The notes under the pieces were generated by a model. That model was not told the origin of the DNA. It did no database searches and saw only the letters and a program-made list of their open reading frames with translations. Below, piece after piece: positions 33,201 through 40,140 of a stretch of DNA of 64,000 nucleotides. Position 1 is the stretch's first letter. Each line of letters opens with the position of its first letter. The translations under genes were made by a program, and so were the position numbers. This stretch comes from Hymenobacter mellowenesis (GTDB taxonomy: Bacteria; Bacteroidota; Bacteroidia; Cytophagales; Hymenobacteraceae). The DNA is taken from assembly GCF_030581005.1 (NCBI RefSeq), contig NZ_JAUQSX010000001.1:62001-126000 (forward strand), written 5' to 3'.

Positions 33201-33621
33201 TCAGCTTCGCGAAGCGGCCATCGAGGTACAGGGCCAGCACATCGGCCAGCGGGCGGGTGGCAGGGTTGGCTCGCAGGTTGGCCAACTCCTCGTCCTTGCG
33301 CCAGGCCCGGATTTGCAGCCGCTGGCTGGCCAGCTTGCGCTGGTGGAAGTTGAACACCATTTCCCACACGTCCCAGAAGTGGCTCACCAGCTGGTGGTAC
33401 ACCGAATCCTGAGCCGCACCGCCTTGCGTCACGAAACGCAAGGCCGTCTCCACCAAGTGCATGCGGGCGAAAGGCGAGGGAATCGAAACCGCCACCTTGG
33501 CGGCGCGGCCGCCTTGCGGGTCGAGCAGGCGCTCCACTTCGTGGGGGCCAATTTTACCAGTCGGCCCCCAGCCCTCGTGGGTGCTGGAGCCGGTATCGTG
33601 CAAACGCAGGATTTTAGCCAT
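30214..33621 (-). CDS. Large protein with actin/Hsp70-type ATPase domain
   Basis: A 1135-residue protein. Residues 1-560 have no recognised fold. An actin/Hsp70-type ATPase follows: phosphate-1 loop FAIDFGTTNTHVAM (Asp568 to Thr572) and phosphate-2 loop FIDIGGGTTDVLLY (Asp804 onward), plus a late CFTGRGS loop that may be the adenosine motif. The phosphate loops have the family order and spacing for a large actin-fold domain, with insertions. Start ATG 33621 (MAKILRLHD) was chosen after the repeat. It lies between the tubulin-like gene and the membrane-anchored gene. SrfB-type proteins share the idea of a long Hsp70-like ATPase, but I cannot confirm that family. Confidence 0.83.
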   Translation of the reverse strand: MAKILRLHDTGSSTHEGWGPTGKIGPHEVERLLDPQGGRAAKVAVSIPSPFARMHLVETALRFVTQGGAAQDSVYHQLVSHFWDVWEMVFNFHQRKLASQRLQIRAWRKDEELANLRANPATRPLADVLALYLDGRFAKLTEMHLIYFPGANGVPQLIGGTSPLTLFFPAPNVKPLPVQRPQGGGYYFDNQYVPLANREAAFRDYVYQEFVGDPALTAMAPLVRDTLDRGMLQKWAMDGTASLSNFPVLTDASNNQIDVAGVLLRVRPDEGTVRGSDLFIRPTRAGVAGPLPIVLRPGLKAVGKKYYNETLFADSGATVPASDARPLKERTLPGPELPYPYLTVNDLLEETLLAVPYEVDETKFFSGNLKIAPGFRPSNWPLLPIKPAYFDYFTQQDLAEHLTLELESACIRVRLRVPVSGGDYVDYERAYYDNPQGEGVGRLRVTNVALSVFPFVKVADAPQYNDFYKVMLVDANNIDPSMVTKKVDLKFWANGHQLSDTGTDQSATRYERTPKTSQDEGSTYYEVRGTHFDYLEVLNPAPAEGRALIIPRWPEVRQGTKEYRFAIDFGTTNTHVAMQDSPGQEPKPFSFGLADSPVALLKKSTAEPDRSVYERLYRGIDDDPANFVQIKRWQQYQEREFVPPIIGADSSPYAFPARTATYEAANYATQELSVLGNINVAFGIITEEQRRPNYHTNLKWDNSLNIANTNRVRAFFKEILLLCRAKVALNGGNLAATQITWFAPLSFSTYQRNLYQREWDTLFHDVFKTTNSMPCMVESTAPYYYLTRRNIVTLGPGENAAFIDIGGGTTDVLLYADRKPVLSTSFRFAGNDLWGDGGAEVRGSKDNGLVRFGVAGVQSAVLSPAARRAREYVLVAESTDNFGSEDVASFLFNYDQLLGFSERLLRAEHLRVLFYLHFGALIYHVAQVTVANGQQLPRYLCFTGRGSLYVRLLAAGANLQPVEKLARLIMEKATGQPVPADFRIKLADDPKQTTANGGVLATGQIPQDPPMVRPVGTLPDPENPQADKGEHHLEATAVTDEIKQAVMANARACLKLLLEDPELKRVQADLGVKNDPGLVMNTLERSLGDSFNLYRQQYADVLRDGDTIPETLFFLPFKNALYELSKVLHDAQPLN

Positions 33622-33640
33622 GAAGGTTGTTTTCGGCCTC

Positions 33641-33805
33641 ACGTCAACCTCACCCCCTGACCCCCTCTCCAAAAAAGAGGGGGCACCGGCAATGCGCTGA
33701 CGTCAGGTATTTGCTAAGTTTATTGATTGTGCCTTTTCAGGCATCTTAATTCTTGTCCGGTGCCCCCTCTTTTTTGGAGAGGGGGTCAGGGGGTGAGGTT
33801 GACGT
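33641..33805. repeat. Family C repeat, copy 4
   Basis: Arms ACGTCAACCTCACCCCCTGA (33641 onward) and complement ending at 33805, the longest match in this family, around an AT-rich middle. Its last base overlaps the stop codon of the tubulin-like gene. Confidence 0.92.
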
Positions 33806-35286
33806 TAGGAGTATTGCAGCTTCTTGTCCAGAATCTCGCCCGTCGCTTCCTCAAAGGCCTTCACTACCCAGCGCAGTGCCTCATTCTCCGTCGGGTTGCT
33901 CAGCGTAGCCTTGCCCACCGCTTTCGTCAGCTCATCGCGGAAGAAGCCGGGCGTGATGCCTTTGCTGAAAATGCCAGTTTCAACCGTTTTATCGGTTACC
34001 ATTTTGTTGAAATCCATCTCGTCGGCGCGGATGGCGGTGTAGCGGCGCTGATTCACGCCCAGCTCGCGCAGCCACTCGTTGTACTCGCCGAAAAAGTCGG
34101 TCAGCTCGCGCAGGGCGCGGTTGTTGCGCAACTGGGCCGAGAGGTCGCCAGCCTCGTAGTAGGGCGCTTTGGCATCCTCGGGCGTGTGCTTGAGGAAGTA
34201 GCGGGCGAAGTAGTGCAGCTGGATGAGCGGGCGGGCCACTTCCTGGCGCATGTCGCTGGGCAGCTGGCCGAAGTCGATGTCGGTACTGTCGGACTTCAGA
34301 CCGTATTCGTGGTGGAGGGGCTGGTTGGCGTCGAGCTGGTTGTCGGGCACTTCCATGAAGTGCTGGATGGAGAGCGCGCCCAGCATTTCGAGCAAATGGG
34401 CTTGGTTGCGCTGCTCGGCGCGGCCGGGGTGGTTGGCCAGCGGCTGGCCGGGCTGGTCGCCGAGGTAGTACATGGCTTCCAGCCCTTGCAGGTTGTCGGC
34501 GTAGTATGAGAGGGCCGTTTTCGTTTTCGTTATGAAGGTGTTGGAATCAATAAAATCCTGGCCACCGGCTTTCTCGTCGGCCGAGGGGTCCTGCAGCTTA
34601 AAATAGGGCAGCATCACCAGCGCGCCGGCTTTGAGGCGGCGGCGGATTTCGGGGTGGGCCAGCGGGGAGTTAGCGTCGCGCAGGTTTTTCACCAGCAGCG
34701 GGAAGCCGGCCGCGCCCGTCCCGCCAAAAATCGAGCTGATGAAAAACGCCCGGTCGCCGTCCTGCAGGCTCTGGGCGAGGTAGCGCATTTCCTTGCTCTG
34801 TACCACCGCATTGAGTACCACCGAACCCACATTGGGCGAGCCCCGGAAACCCACGTCGAGGTTGGCCGCGAGGCTGTCCTGCGTGAATAGCAAATCGACC
34901 AGGCCTTGCGTTTCCACGGAGAGGTCGTTGTATTTCAGGTAGTCGCGGAAGGGTTGACTGATGCCGCCGAAGTCGTACACGAACGAGTCGCGCAGCTCCT
35001 CGCCCCCGCCGCTGGTGTTGAGGTGGGCCAGCGTGTTCATGGGCTGGCTGAAGAAGCCGGATTTCTCCTTTAGGCCATCGCCGTACAGGGCTTCGTGGAT
35101 GCGGGCGTAGCGCTTGAGCAGGGCCACGGTCCGCGTCACGTCGCCGTTCTGGGTGTCGGGGTCGATGAGGACGGGCACAAGTTGGTCGCAGTTCGGAATG
35201 CGCACGCCCGAGGCCAGCAGCATGGTGAGGGAGCGCAGCACGCGTGCCCCGGTGCCGCCCACGGCGAAGATGAATAGTTTGGACAT
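33805..35286 (-). CDS. Tubulin-superfamily protein (Tubulin_2-like)
   Basis: A 493-residue protein with a tubulin-type GTPase pattern. The N-terminus MSKLFIFAVGGTGARVLRSL has a Rossmann-type Gly loop (10-14), and IFGGTGAAGFPLLVKNL at 186-202 matches the tubulin signature loop GGGTGSG. The rest is divergent and longer than FtsZ. Non-FtsZ tubulin relatives of this kind occur in operons linked to membrane proteins. It is the third gene of the cluster, between a small membrane protein and the actin-like gene. Polymerisation is not shown by the sequence. Confidence 0.82.
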   Translation of the reverse strand: MSKLFIFAVGGTGARVLRSLTMLLASGVRIPNCDQLVPVLIDPDTQNGDVTRTVALLKRYARIHEALYGDGLKEKSGFFSQPMNTLAHLNTSGGGEELRDSFVYDFGGISQPFRDYLKYNDLSVETQGLVDLLFTQDSLAANLDVGFRGSPNVGSVVLNAVVQSKEMRYLAQSLQDGDRAFFISSIFGGTGAAGFPLLVKNLRDANSPLAHPEIRRRLKAGALVMLPYFKLQDPSADEKAGGQDFIDSNTFITKTKTALSYYADNLQGLEAMYYLGDQPGQPLANHPGRAEQRNQAHLLEMLGALSIQHFMEVPDNQLDANQPLHHEYGLKSDSTDIDFGQLPSDMRQEVARPLIQLHYFARYFLKHTPEDAKAPYYEAGDLSAQLRNNRALRELTDFFGEYNEWLRELGVNQRRYTAIRADEMDFNKMVTDKTVETGIFSKGITPGFFRDELTKAVGKATLSNPTENEALRWVVKAFEEATGEILDKKLQYS

Positions 35287-35305
35287 AGCTTGTTCTGACG
35301 TGAAA

Positions 35306-35445
35306 ACCTCATCCCCGGCCCCTCTCCCCAGGAGAGGGGAGCTACGGCCGCGCGGGCGAAGTCGTTTCTGTAGATACTTTTTAAAATTCCCGCCTGAAAA
35401 TCATTAGGCTCCCCTCTCCCCGAGGAGAGGGGCCGGGGGTGAGGT
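35306..35445. repeat. Family C repeat, copy 5
   Basis: Arms begin ACCTCATCCCCGGCCCCTCT and end with the complement at 35445; each half also holds an inner hairpin (CTCTCC/GGAGAG). It separates the tubulin-like gene from the small membrane gene. Confidence 0.9.
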
Positions 35446-35451
35446 CAACCG

Positions 35452-35862
35452 TTAAAACGGCCCTACAAACGGCGTGGTGCGCGCGTACGTGCTCCAGCGC
35501 TTCAGCAGCACCGAAAAGAGAAAAAACCACAGCGCCGCCACAATCATGTTCACCACCATGAAATAGCCCAGGTAGCTGGTCACTTCCGCGCCGTGGCCTT
35601 TGCTGAGGCTATTGGCCAGAAACACGCCCAGGCCGGCGGCCAGCGCCAGCGTGGCGGCCCAGTGCGGCGTGCGGAACATGCCGGTGCGCAGGGCTGAATT
35701 GAACACGTAATAAAACGCCAGCACCAGCAGCAGGCTCACGCCCAGCGTACTCCAGCCCACCAGCGAAAACAAGTCCGTTTTATAAAGGCCGTAATCGGCC
35801 GGGCGTTGGCTTTGGAAGATGGAAATCAGAGCCGAGTATAGGCTGGTGAAGAAGGTTTGCAT
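35452..35862 (-). CDS. Three-helix membrane protein of the cytoskeletal operon
   Basis: A 136-residue protein with three predicted helices: about 33-55 (LVGWSTLGVSLLLVLAFYYV), 68-85 (AATLALAAGLGVFLAN) and 96-119 (GYFMVVNMIVAALWFFLFSV). No family is recognised. Short polar ends suggest a membrane platform subunit. It starts 20 bases after the VWA-like gene stop, so the two are co-transcribed. Confidence 0.75.
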   Translation of the reverse strand: MQTFFTSLYSALISIFQSQRPADYGLYKTDLFSLVGWSTLGVSLLLVLAFYYVFNSALRTGMFRTPHWAATLALAAGLGVFLANSLSKGHGAEVTSYLGYFMVVNMIVAALWFFLFSVLLKRWSTYARTTPFVGPF

Positions 35863-35882
35863 AGGTTGAAAAAAGGGCAGGG

Positions 35883-37220
35883 TTACTTGTCATTTTTGAG
35901 CGGAAGCTGAACCGTGAATACGGCCGGCAAGGTGGTTGGATACGACTGCCGGACGCCAGCCAGAAGCTGGTCGAGGCCGAACGTGCGCGGGGCCGGCGTG
36001 TTATCGTTAGCCGTGCTCCAGGCCGAAACCCAGTCCGGCGTTTCCGGGGCGGGCAAGCTCAGGGTGAGCGTGGCGGTGGGGGCCGCCAGCTTGCTCACCC
36101 GCAGGCGCGCCACGTGGGTGTAGGGCGCGAGCACGGGCTGGCCGCTCTGCTCTTCGTCGGTGAGCGGGCGCACCGAGTTGGGCAGCAGGCTGGCCTGGCC
36201 GTTGGGTAGGCGCACTTGCAGATGTTGGGCCAAAAACGCTGGCTGCTGCCAGGCGGCGGGCAATTCCTTCAAATCAAGCCCTACCGAAAAGTCCACCGGG
36301 TCGTCGGAGGGGTTCAGGGTCAGGCCGTTGTTTTCGGCGTAGACGGTGCCGCCGCTCGACTTTAATTTCGGGTCAGTGAGCTTGGTAAGCAGCGGCGCGA
36401 AGGCCGGCGTGGCCGTTTTCAACCCAAAAAATGCCTGCTGGGCCGGCGCATTTCGGAACACCTCGGCCGCGTAGCGCGCCACCTGGGCGGGCGGCCCAAT
36501 CACCCACACGTAGTAAGGCACTTTCTCGCCATTGAGCGTGCGCTTTTGCACCGGCGTTTTCACGGCGGGGAAGTAGCTGCCGTAGAAGCGCGAGGTCTCA
36601 CCGAACACCGCCACGGCCAGCTGCTGCCGGCTCACGGGCGCGATGGATGTGCGAATGAGATTGGGCAGCTGCGAAAAATCCGACTTGCGCGCCGGGCCAT
36701 AAATGAAGTCCGAAATAACCACGCTCACCTCCTCCCCCGCTTTGGGGCGGTTGAGGATGCCTTCCAGCATCTGCGGCAGCTCGGTGCCGAGGGCGGCCTG
36801 GCTTACCTCGCCCTGCACCACGTCGCGCAGCTCCTCGAACTTCACGGGGCGCGGCGCGGCGTTTTCGCAGAGGTAGTACTTGCGCTCGGCCACGGCCCCG
36901 TTCACCTGCGTTTCGGTGATGAGCGCGCCGATGCGCTTCTGGAACTCAGTAGCTGGCTTGTCGGCACCGCCGCGCGGCACGAAGCCTTTCATGCCGCCCG
37001 AATATTCCAGAAAAACGCTGACGTGTAGCGGCGCGGCTTCGGTGGAGGCGGGCGCTTCAGTAGCGGGCTTGGCCCCTTTGGCCGGCTTGGTGGCCACGGT
37101 TTCGGCAGGCTCCGAGTTGCAGCCGGTCAGCAAGGCAATGGCTCCCGCCAGCACGCCGGCCAGCCGGAAACCACGAAAAAAACGCAATGCGGGCAGAGCC
37201 GCAGGTTTGGATATTGGCAT
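35883..37220 (-). CDS. VWA-like lipoprotein of the cytoskeletal operon
   Basis: A 445-residue predicted lipoprotein (lipobox LLTGC, Cys34) with an Ala/Pro/Lys linker (35-63). The following region resembles a von Willebrand A domain: HVSVFLEYSGGMKGF (66-80) stands where the D-x-S-x-S metal motif is expected, with Glu72 for Asp and Gly76 for the second Ser, and VVISDFIYG (168-175) fits the next acidic strand. Metal binding may be lost or altered. ATG 37220 is preferred to the open frame up to 37382. It is the first gene of the run and would face the periplasm or cell surface, so it may be the outside sensor or contact part. Confidence 0.75.
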   Translation of the reverse strand: MPISKPAALPALRFFRGFRLAGVLAGAIALLTGCNSEPAETVATKPAKGAKPATEAPASTEAAPLHVSVFLEYSGGMKGFVPRGGADKPATEFQKRIGALITETQVNGAVAERKYYLCENAAPRPVKFEELRDVVQGEVSQAALGTELPQMLEGILNRPKAGEEVSVVISDFIYGPARKSDFSQLPNLIRTSIAPVSRQQLAVAVFGETSRFYGSYFPAVKTPVQKRTLNGEKVPYYVWVIGPPAQVARYAAEVFRNAPAQQAFFGLKTATPAFAPLLTKLTDPKLKSSGGTVYAENNGLTLNPSDDPVDFSVGLDLKELPAAWQQPAFLAQHLQVRLPNGQASLLPNSVRPLTDEEQSGQPVLAPYTHVARLRVSKLAAPTATLTLSLPAPETPDWVSAWSTANDNTPAPRTFGLDQLLAGVRQSYPTTLPAVFTVQLPLKNDK

Positions 37221-37354
37221 TGAGTAAGCGCTGGGCAAGGTTTTGGGCCGAAGTATAGGCATTACGCAACGAAATGCCCTACGGCCGAAACCACAACTGT
37301 TTAAACGCGCCTCCGGCGCTCGTAGTACGGTCAGTGCCGCACCGGAATCAATTT

Positions 37355-37423
37355 TTAAAAGCCCGCCGCAGCCAGGCCGCACAGTGCCAACCGATTACTA
37401 ACTGCCATCAAAAACGCTTTCAT
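37355..37423 (-). CDS. Possible 22-residue leader peptide before the cytoskeletal operon
   Basis: A short frame from ATG 37423 to TAA 37355, with a strong Shine-Dalgarno-like AAAGGAG five bases upstream of the start. The product would be MKAFLMAVSNRLALCGLAAA plus two residues, hydrophobic like a signal peptide. Bacteroidota rarely use such strong ribosome sites, so its presence stands out. It could be a regulatory leader or the decayed start of a gene. Confidence 0.4.
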   Translation of the reverse strand: MKAFLMAVSNRLALCGLAAAGF

Positions 37424-37578
37424 TAAACTCCTTTATTTATCACTATAAATCATTGTTTTACGCCTGTTTGCGGCAACGGCCTGCTCATTGACAAGGCCCA
37501 AAAACACGTTTTAAGCCGGACTAGTTAGTAATATTGCCGGAGAACTGTGCTGTTGGTCTTTTCAGATTCCGTGCCGCT

Positions 37579-37992
37579 ATGCACCTCATTGCTTTCCGCG
37601 CCGAATATCAAATTACGGTTGACCGGGCCCGGAATCGGGTTTTCTACCAGAATTTCGCGCAGATGCGGACGGCCACGGCCCTGCCGCACTACCGCGCCGA
37701 CTGGCAAGCGGCCCTGGCCGAGGTCCGGCCCGGGTTCTGCATCCTCACCGACATGCAGGTGGTGAGCGAAAACGGGGCCGCCCTGCTCAGCGGGTTTCAG
37801 GCCGTCGAGCAGCTCATCGTGCAAAGCGGCGTGCAACTGGTGGCCGAGGTGCACGTGCCCGGCCGCGCCACCCGCCGCCACACCGACGCTGTGACCACCC
37901 GCCAGGCCATGCCCGTGGAATATTTCCTTGATATCTGGGACGCCACGCAGTTTCTCGACGCCTTGCCGCTCAGCGCCGGCACGGCCGCCTGA
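37579..37992 (+). CDS. Hypothetical protein, 137 residues
   Basis: A soluble protein starting at ATG 37579 with no signal peptide or helix. The pattern of short strands and helices (GFCILTDMQVVSENGAALLS, VEQLIVQSGVQLVAEVHV) is like STAS-type folds but too weak to assign. The frame extends to 37534 without support. It is divergent from the cytoskeletal operon, sharing its upstream region. Function unknown. Confidence 0.7.
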   Translation: MHLIAFRAEYQITVDRARNRVFYQNFAQMRTATALPHYRADWQAALAEVRPGFCILTDMQVVSENGAALLSGFQAVEQLIVQSGVQLVAEVHVPGRATRRHTDAVTTRQAMPVEYFLDIWDATQFLDALPLSAGTAA

Positions 37993-38079
37993 CGCCGGCC
38001 AATACTTCCTTTTTGGGCCTTCCATCGCCAACGATTCCGGCGGCGGCGCTGTTATAAGCCGGGATAAGCCGGGGCCGCG

Positions 38080-38110
38080 TTGGCGGCCCCAACCCTGCCC
38101 CGTACCTTTG
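38080..38110 (+). promoter_or_regulatory. Promoter for the ferredoxin reductase gene
   Basis: TTG (38080-38082), a 20-base spacer, then TACCTTTG (38103-38110), an exact -7 match. Transcription would start near 38117, about 60 bases before the start codon. Confidence 0.7.
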
Positions 38111-38177
38111 CGCCAACGGCCTCCTACGTTGTGGCCGCTTCAAAGCCGACGCCCGGTTAAAGGCACTTTTTACCCTT

Positions 38178-39194
38178 ATGTCCACTCCCATTTCCACCGA
38201 TATCTGCATTATCGGAGCCGGCCCGGTCGGTCTGTTTGCAGTATTTGAGGCGGGCTTGCTCAAGCTCCGCTGCCACGTTGTTGATGCCCTGCCGCAGCCC
38301 GGCGGGCAGCTCTCCGAGATTTACCCGAAGAAGCCGATTTACGACATTCCGGGCTTTCCCGAGGTGCTGGCCGGCGATTTGGTCGACAATCTGATGAAGC
38401 AGATTGAGCCCTTCCACCCCACCTTCACGCTGGGCGAACGGGTGGAGAAATTCGAGAAGCTCGACGATGGCTCGTTCCAGCTCTTCACCACCGACGGCAC
38501 CGAAATCCACTGCAAAGCCGTGGCCATTGCCGGCGGCCTGGGCTCCTTCGAGCCGCGTAAGCCGGCTGTAGAAAACCTGACTCAGTTTGAAGGCGGCAAG
38601 GGCGTGCACTACATGGTGCGCGACCCCGAGCACTTCCGCGATAAGAAAATTGTCATCGCCGGCGGCGGCGACTCGGCCCTCGACTGGACCAACTTCCTTG
38701 CTAACGTGGCTTCGGATGTGACGCTGGTGCACCGCGGCACCACCTTCCGCGGCGCCGCCGACTCGGCCGAGAAAGTGCAGAAGCTGCACGAAGCCGGCAA
38801 AATAAAGCTCGTGCTCAGCTCCAACGTGACGCACCTGCACGGCAACGGCGAACTGAAAGAGGTGACCATCACCGGCAATAATGGCGAGGCCGAAACCGTC
38901 CCGCTCGACTGCTTCATTCCGCTTTTCGGCCTCACGCCCAAGCTCGGCCCCATTGGCGAGTGGGGTCTGGAAATCGAGAATGACGCCGTGAAAGTGGATA
39001 CGCTCGACTACAGCACCTCGCTGCCCGGCGTGTTTGCTATCGGCGACATCAACACGTACCCTGGCAAGCTCAAGCTCATCCTCTGCGGCTTCCACGAGGC
39101 CGCGCTCATGTGCCAGGGCGCCTTCAAATACATTTTCCCCGACAAAAAATACACGCTGAAATACACCACCGTGAACGGGGCACCCAGCATGTAA
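38178..39194 (+). CDS. Thioredoxin-reductase-like ferredoxin-NADP+ reductase
   Basis: A 338-residue FAD/NAD(P)-dependent oxidoreductase. FAD loop IIGAGPVGLFAVFEAG (11-26), NAD(P) loop KIVIAGGGDSALDWTNFL, and the late FAD motif GVFAIGDINTYPGKLKLI. No CxxC redox pair is found, which separates it from thioredoxin reductase and supports the ferredoxin/flavodoxin reductase type. A 2Fe-2S ferredoxin follows at 39328, its probable partner, with repeat A7 between them. Confidence 0.9.
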   Translation: MSTPISTDICIIGAGPVGLFAVFEAGLLKLRCHVVDALPQPGGQLSEIYPKKPIYDIPGFPEVLAGDLVDNLMKQIEPFHPTFTLGERVEKFEKLDDGSFQLFTTDGTEIHCKAVAIAGGLGSFEPRKPAVENLTQFEGGKGVHYMVRDPEHFRDKKIVIAGGGDSALDWTNFLANVASDVTLVHRGTTFRGAADSAEKVQKLHEAGKIKLVLSSNVTHLHGNGELKEVTITGNNGEAETVPLDCFIPLFGLTPKLGPIGEWGLEIENDAVKVDTLDYSTSLPGVFAIGDINTYPGKLKLILCGFHEAALMCQGAFKYIFPDKKYTLKYTTVNGAPSM

Positions 39195-39208
39195 TCTGAC
39201 AAAGCAGC

Positions 39209-39299
39209 ACGTCATGCTGAGCGCAGCCGAAGCATCTCTACCGCACAAGTAATCTATTTACTATCGCGGTAGATGCTCCGGCTGCGCTCAGCATGACGT
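39209..39299. repeat. Family A repeat, copy 7
   Basis: Arms ACGTCATGCTGAGCGCAGCC...CGGTAGATG, with one small deletion in the right arm (TAGATGCTCCGG for TAGAGATGCTTCGG). It lies between the reductase and ferredoxin genes. Confidence 0.9.
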
Positions 39300-39327
39300 T
39301 CTTTTGTCACTCTCACTGAACCCACCT

Positions 39328-39654
39328 ATGACTGAAGATATCCGCATTTACGTCGAAGACGCCCCCGGCCAACGCACCGAGCTAATCGGCCCCACCGACA
39401 TGGGCCTGAGCCTGATGGAGCTGCTGAAAGCCAGCGGCTACGACATCATGGCCACCTGCGGCGGCATGGCCCTCTGCGCCACCTGCCACGTGGAGGTGCT
39501 GGCTGGCCCCGCCCTCCCCGAGCCCGAAGACGCCGAGCTCGACATGCTCGAAACCCTGCCCGTGGTGCACGAAGGCTCCCGCCTCAGCTGCCAAATCCGC
39601 CTTACGCCGCGCACCGACGGGCTAGTAGTGCGCCTGGCGCCTACGGGCGCGTAG
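39328..39654 (+). CDS. 2Fe-2S ferredoxin, adrenodoxin type
   Basis: A 108-residue electron carrier. Cluster ligands Cys44, Cys50, Cys53 and Cys89 (MATCGGMALCATC, then RLSCQI) fit the C-x5-C-x2-C-x35-C pattern of adrenodoxin/ISC-type ferredoxins. ATG 39328 is chosen because the upstream open frame is not conserved. It lies downstream of its probable reductase. The last residues RLAPTGA are encoded by the arm of palindrome D2 and are identical to those of the convergent anti-sigma gene. Confidence 0.93.
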   Translation: MTEDIRIYVEDAPGQRTELIGPTDMGLSLMELLKASGYDIMATCGGMALCATCHVEVLAGPALPEPEDAELDMLETLPVVHEGSRLSCQIRLTPRTDGLVVRLAPTGA

Positions 39655-39894
39655 GCGTTTGTCATTGCGAGGCCGCAGGCCGTGGCACCCGAAGGTCAGC
39701 GTAGCTAATCCGTCCTATCGAAACCAGACACTTCCTTTTACCAGAAAGCCCCGGCACTGCGCAGTGCCGGGGCTTTCTGGTAAAAGGAAGTGTCACACTA
39801 TTAGGCTAGTCGTTGAGAACAGGTTACGCTGACCTTCGGGTGCCACGGCCTGCGGCCTCGCAATGACAAACGCCTACGCGCCCGTAGGCGCCAG
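39634..39894. repeat. Perfect nested palindrome, family D, copy 2
   Basis: Outer arms 39634-39703 and 39825-39894 are 70 bp and fully complementary (start CTGGCGCCTACGGGCGCGTA). A second, 68-bp uninterrupted perfect palindrome (39727-39794, half-site GACACTTCCTTTTACCAGAA...) lies inside. The outer arms run through both stop codons and the last six codons (LAPTGA) of the convergent ferredoxin and anti-sigma genes. The core shares TCATTGCGAG and TCAGCGTAGCTAATC with copy D1. Confidence 0.96.
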
Positions 39895-40131
39895 CCGCGC
39901 CCGCATCCGTTCCTTGGCAGCTTCCGACAATGCGCCGCCGGAACTAGCCCGACTGGCGGCCGCGGCCCGGGCCCATTCGGCCATGAGCACCGTTTGCTTG
40001 GCGTAGCGGTTGCAGTAGGGGCAGTAGCGCAGGTGCAGCCACAGGCTGGCGCGCGGGCCCCACGGCAGCGCGCGGTCGGGACGTTGGTCGAGCAACACGG
40101 TGGCGTTTCGGCAATTGATAAGTCGTAGCAT
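39874..40131 (-). CDS. Small zf-HC2-type anti-sigma factor
   Basis: An 85-residue cytoplasmic protein starting at ATG 40131, nine bases after the sigma factor stop. Cys7 and the later HLRYCPYCNRYAKQT (His, Cys, Cys) form the H-x3-C-x2-C pattern of zinc anti-sigma domains, and the helix before it (LPWGPRASLWLHL) is the usual Bacteroidota form. No membrane helix is present. It probably holds the adjacent ECF sigma factor. Its C-terminus RLAPTGA derives from palindrome D2. Confidence 0.82.
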   Translation of the reverse strand: MLRLINCRNATVLLDQRPDRALPWGPRASLWLHLRYCPYCNRYAKQTVLMAEWARAAAASRASSGGALSEAAKERMRARLAPTGA

Positions 40132-40140
40132 CACAAACAG

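Noticed and set aside
30214..33621. SrfB virulence-type ATPase
   Set aside because: The general idea (large Hsp70-like ATPase) fits, but I could not match specific SrfB sequence and the neighbours are not SrfA/SrfC.
26605..37220. The cytoskeletal operon as a standard Zorya defence system
   Set aside because: Only the MotA/MotB-like pair is similar. No ZorC, ZorD or ZorE gene is present and five other genes do not belong to Zorya.
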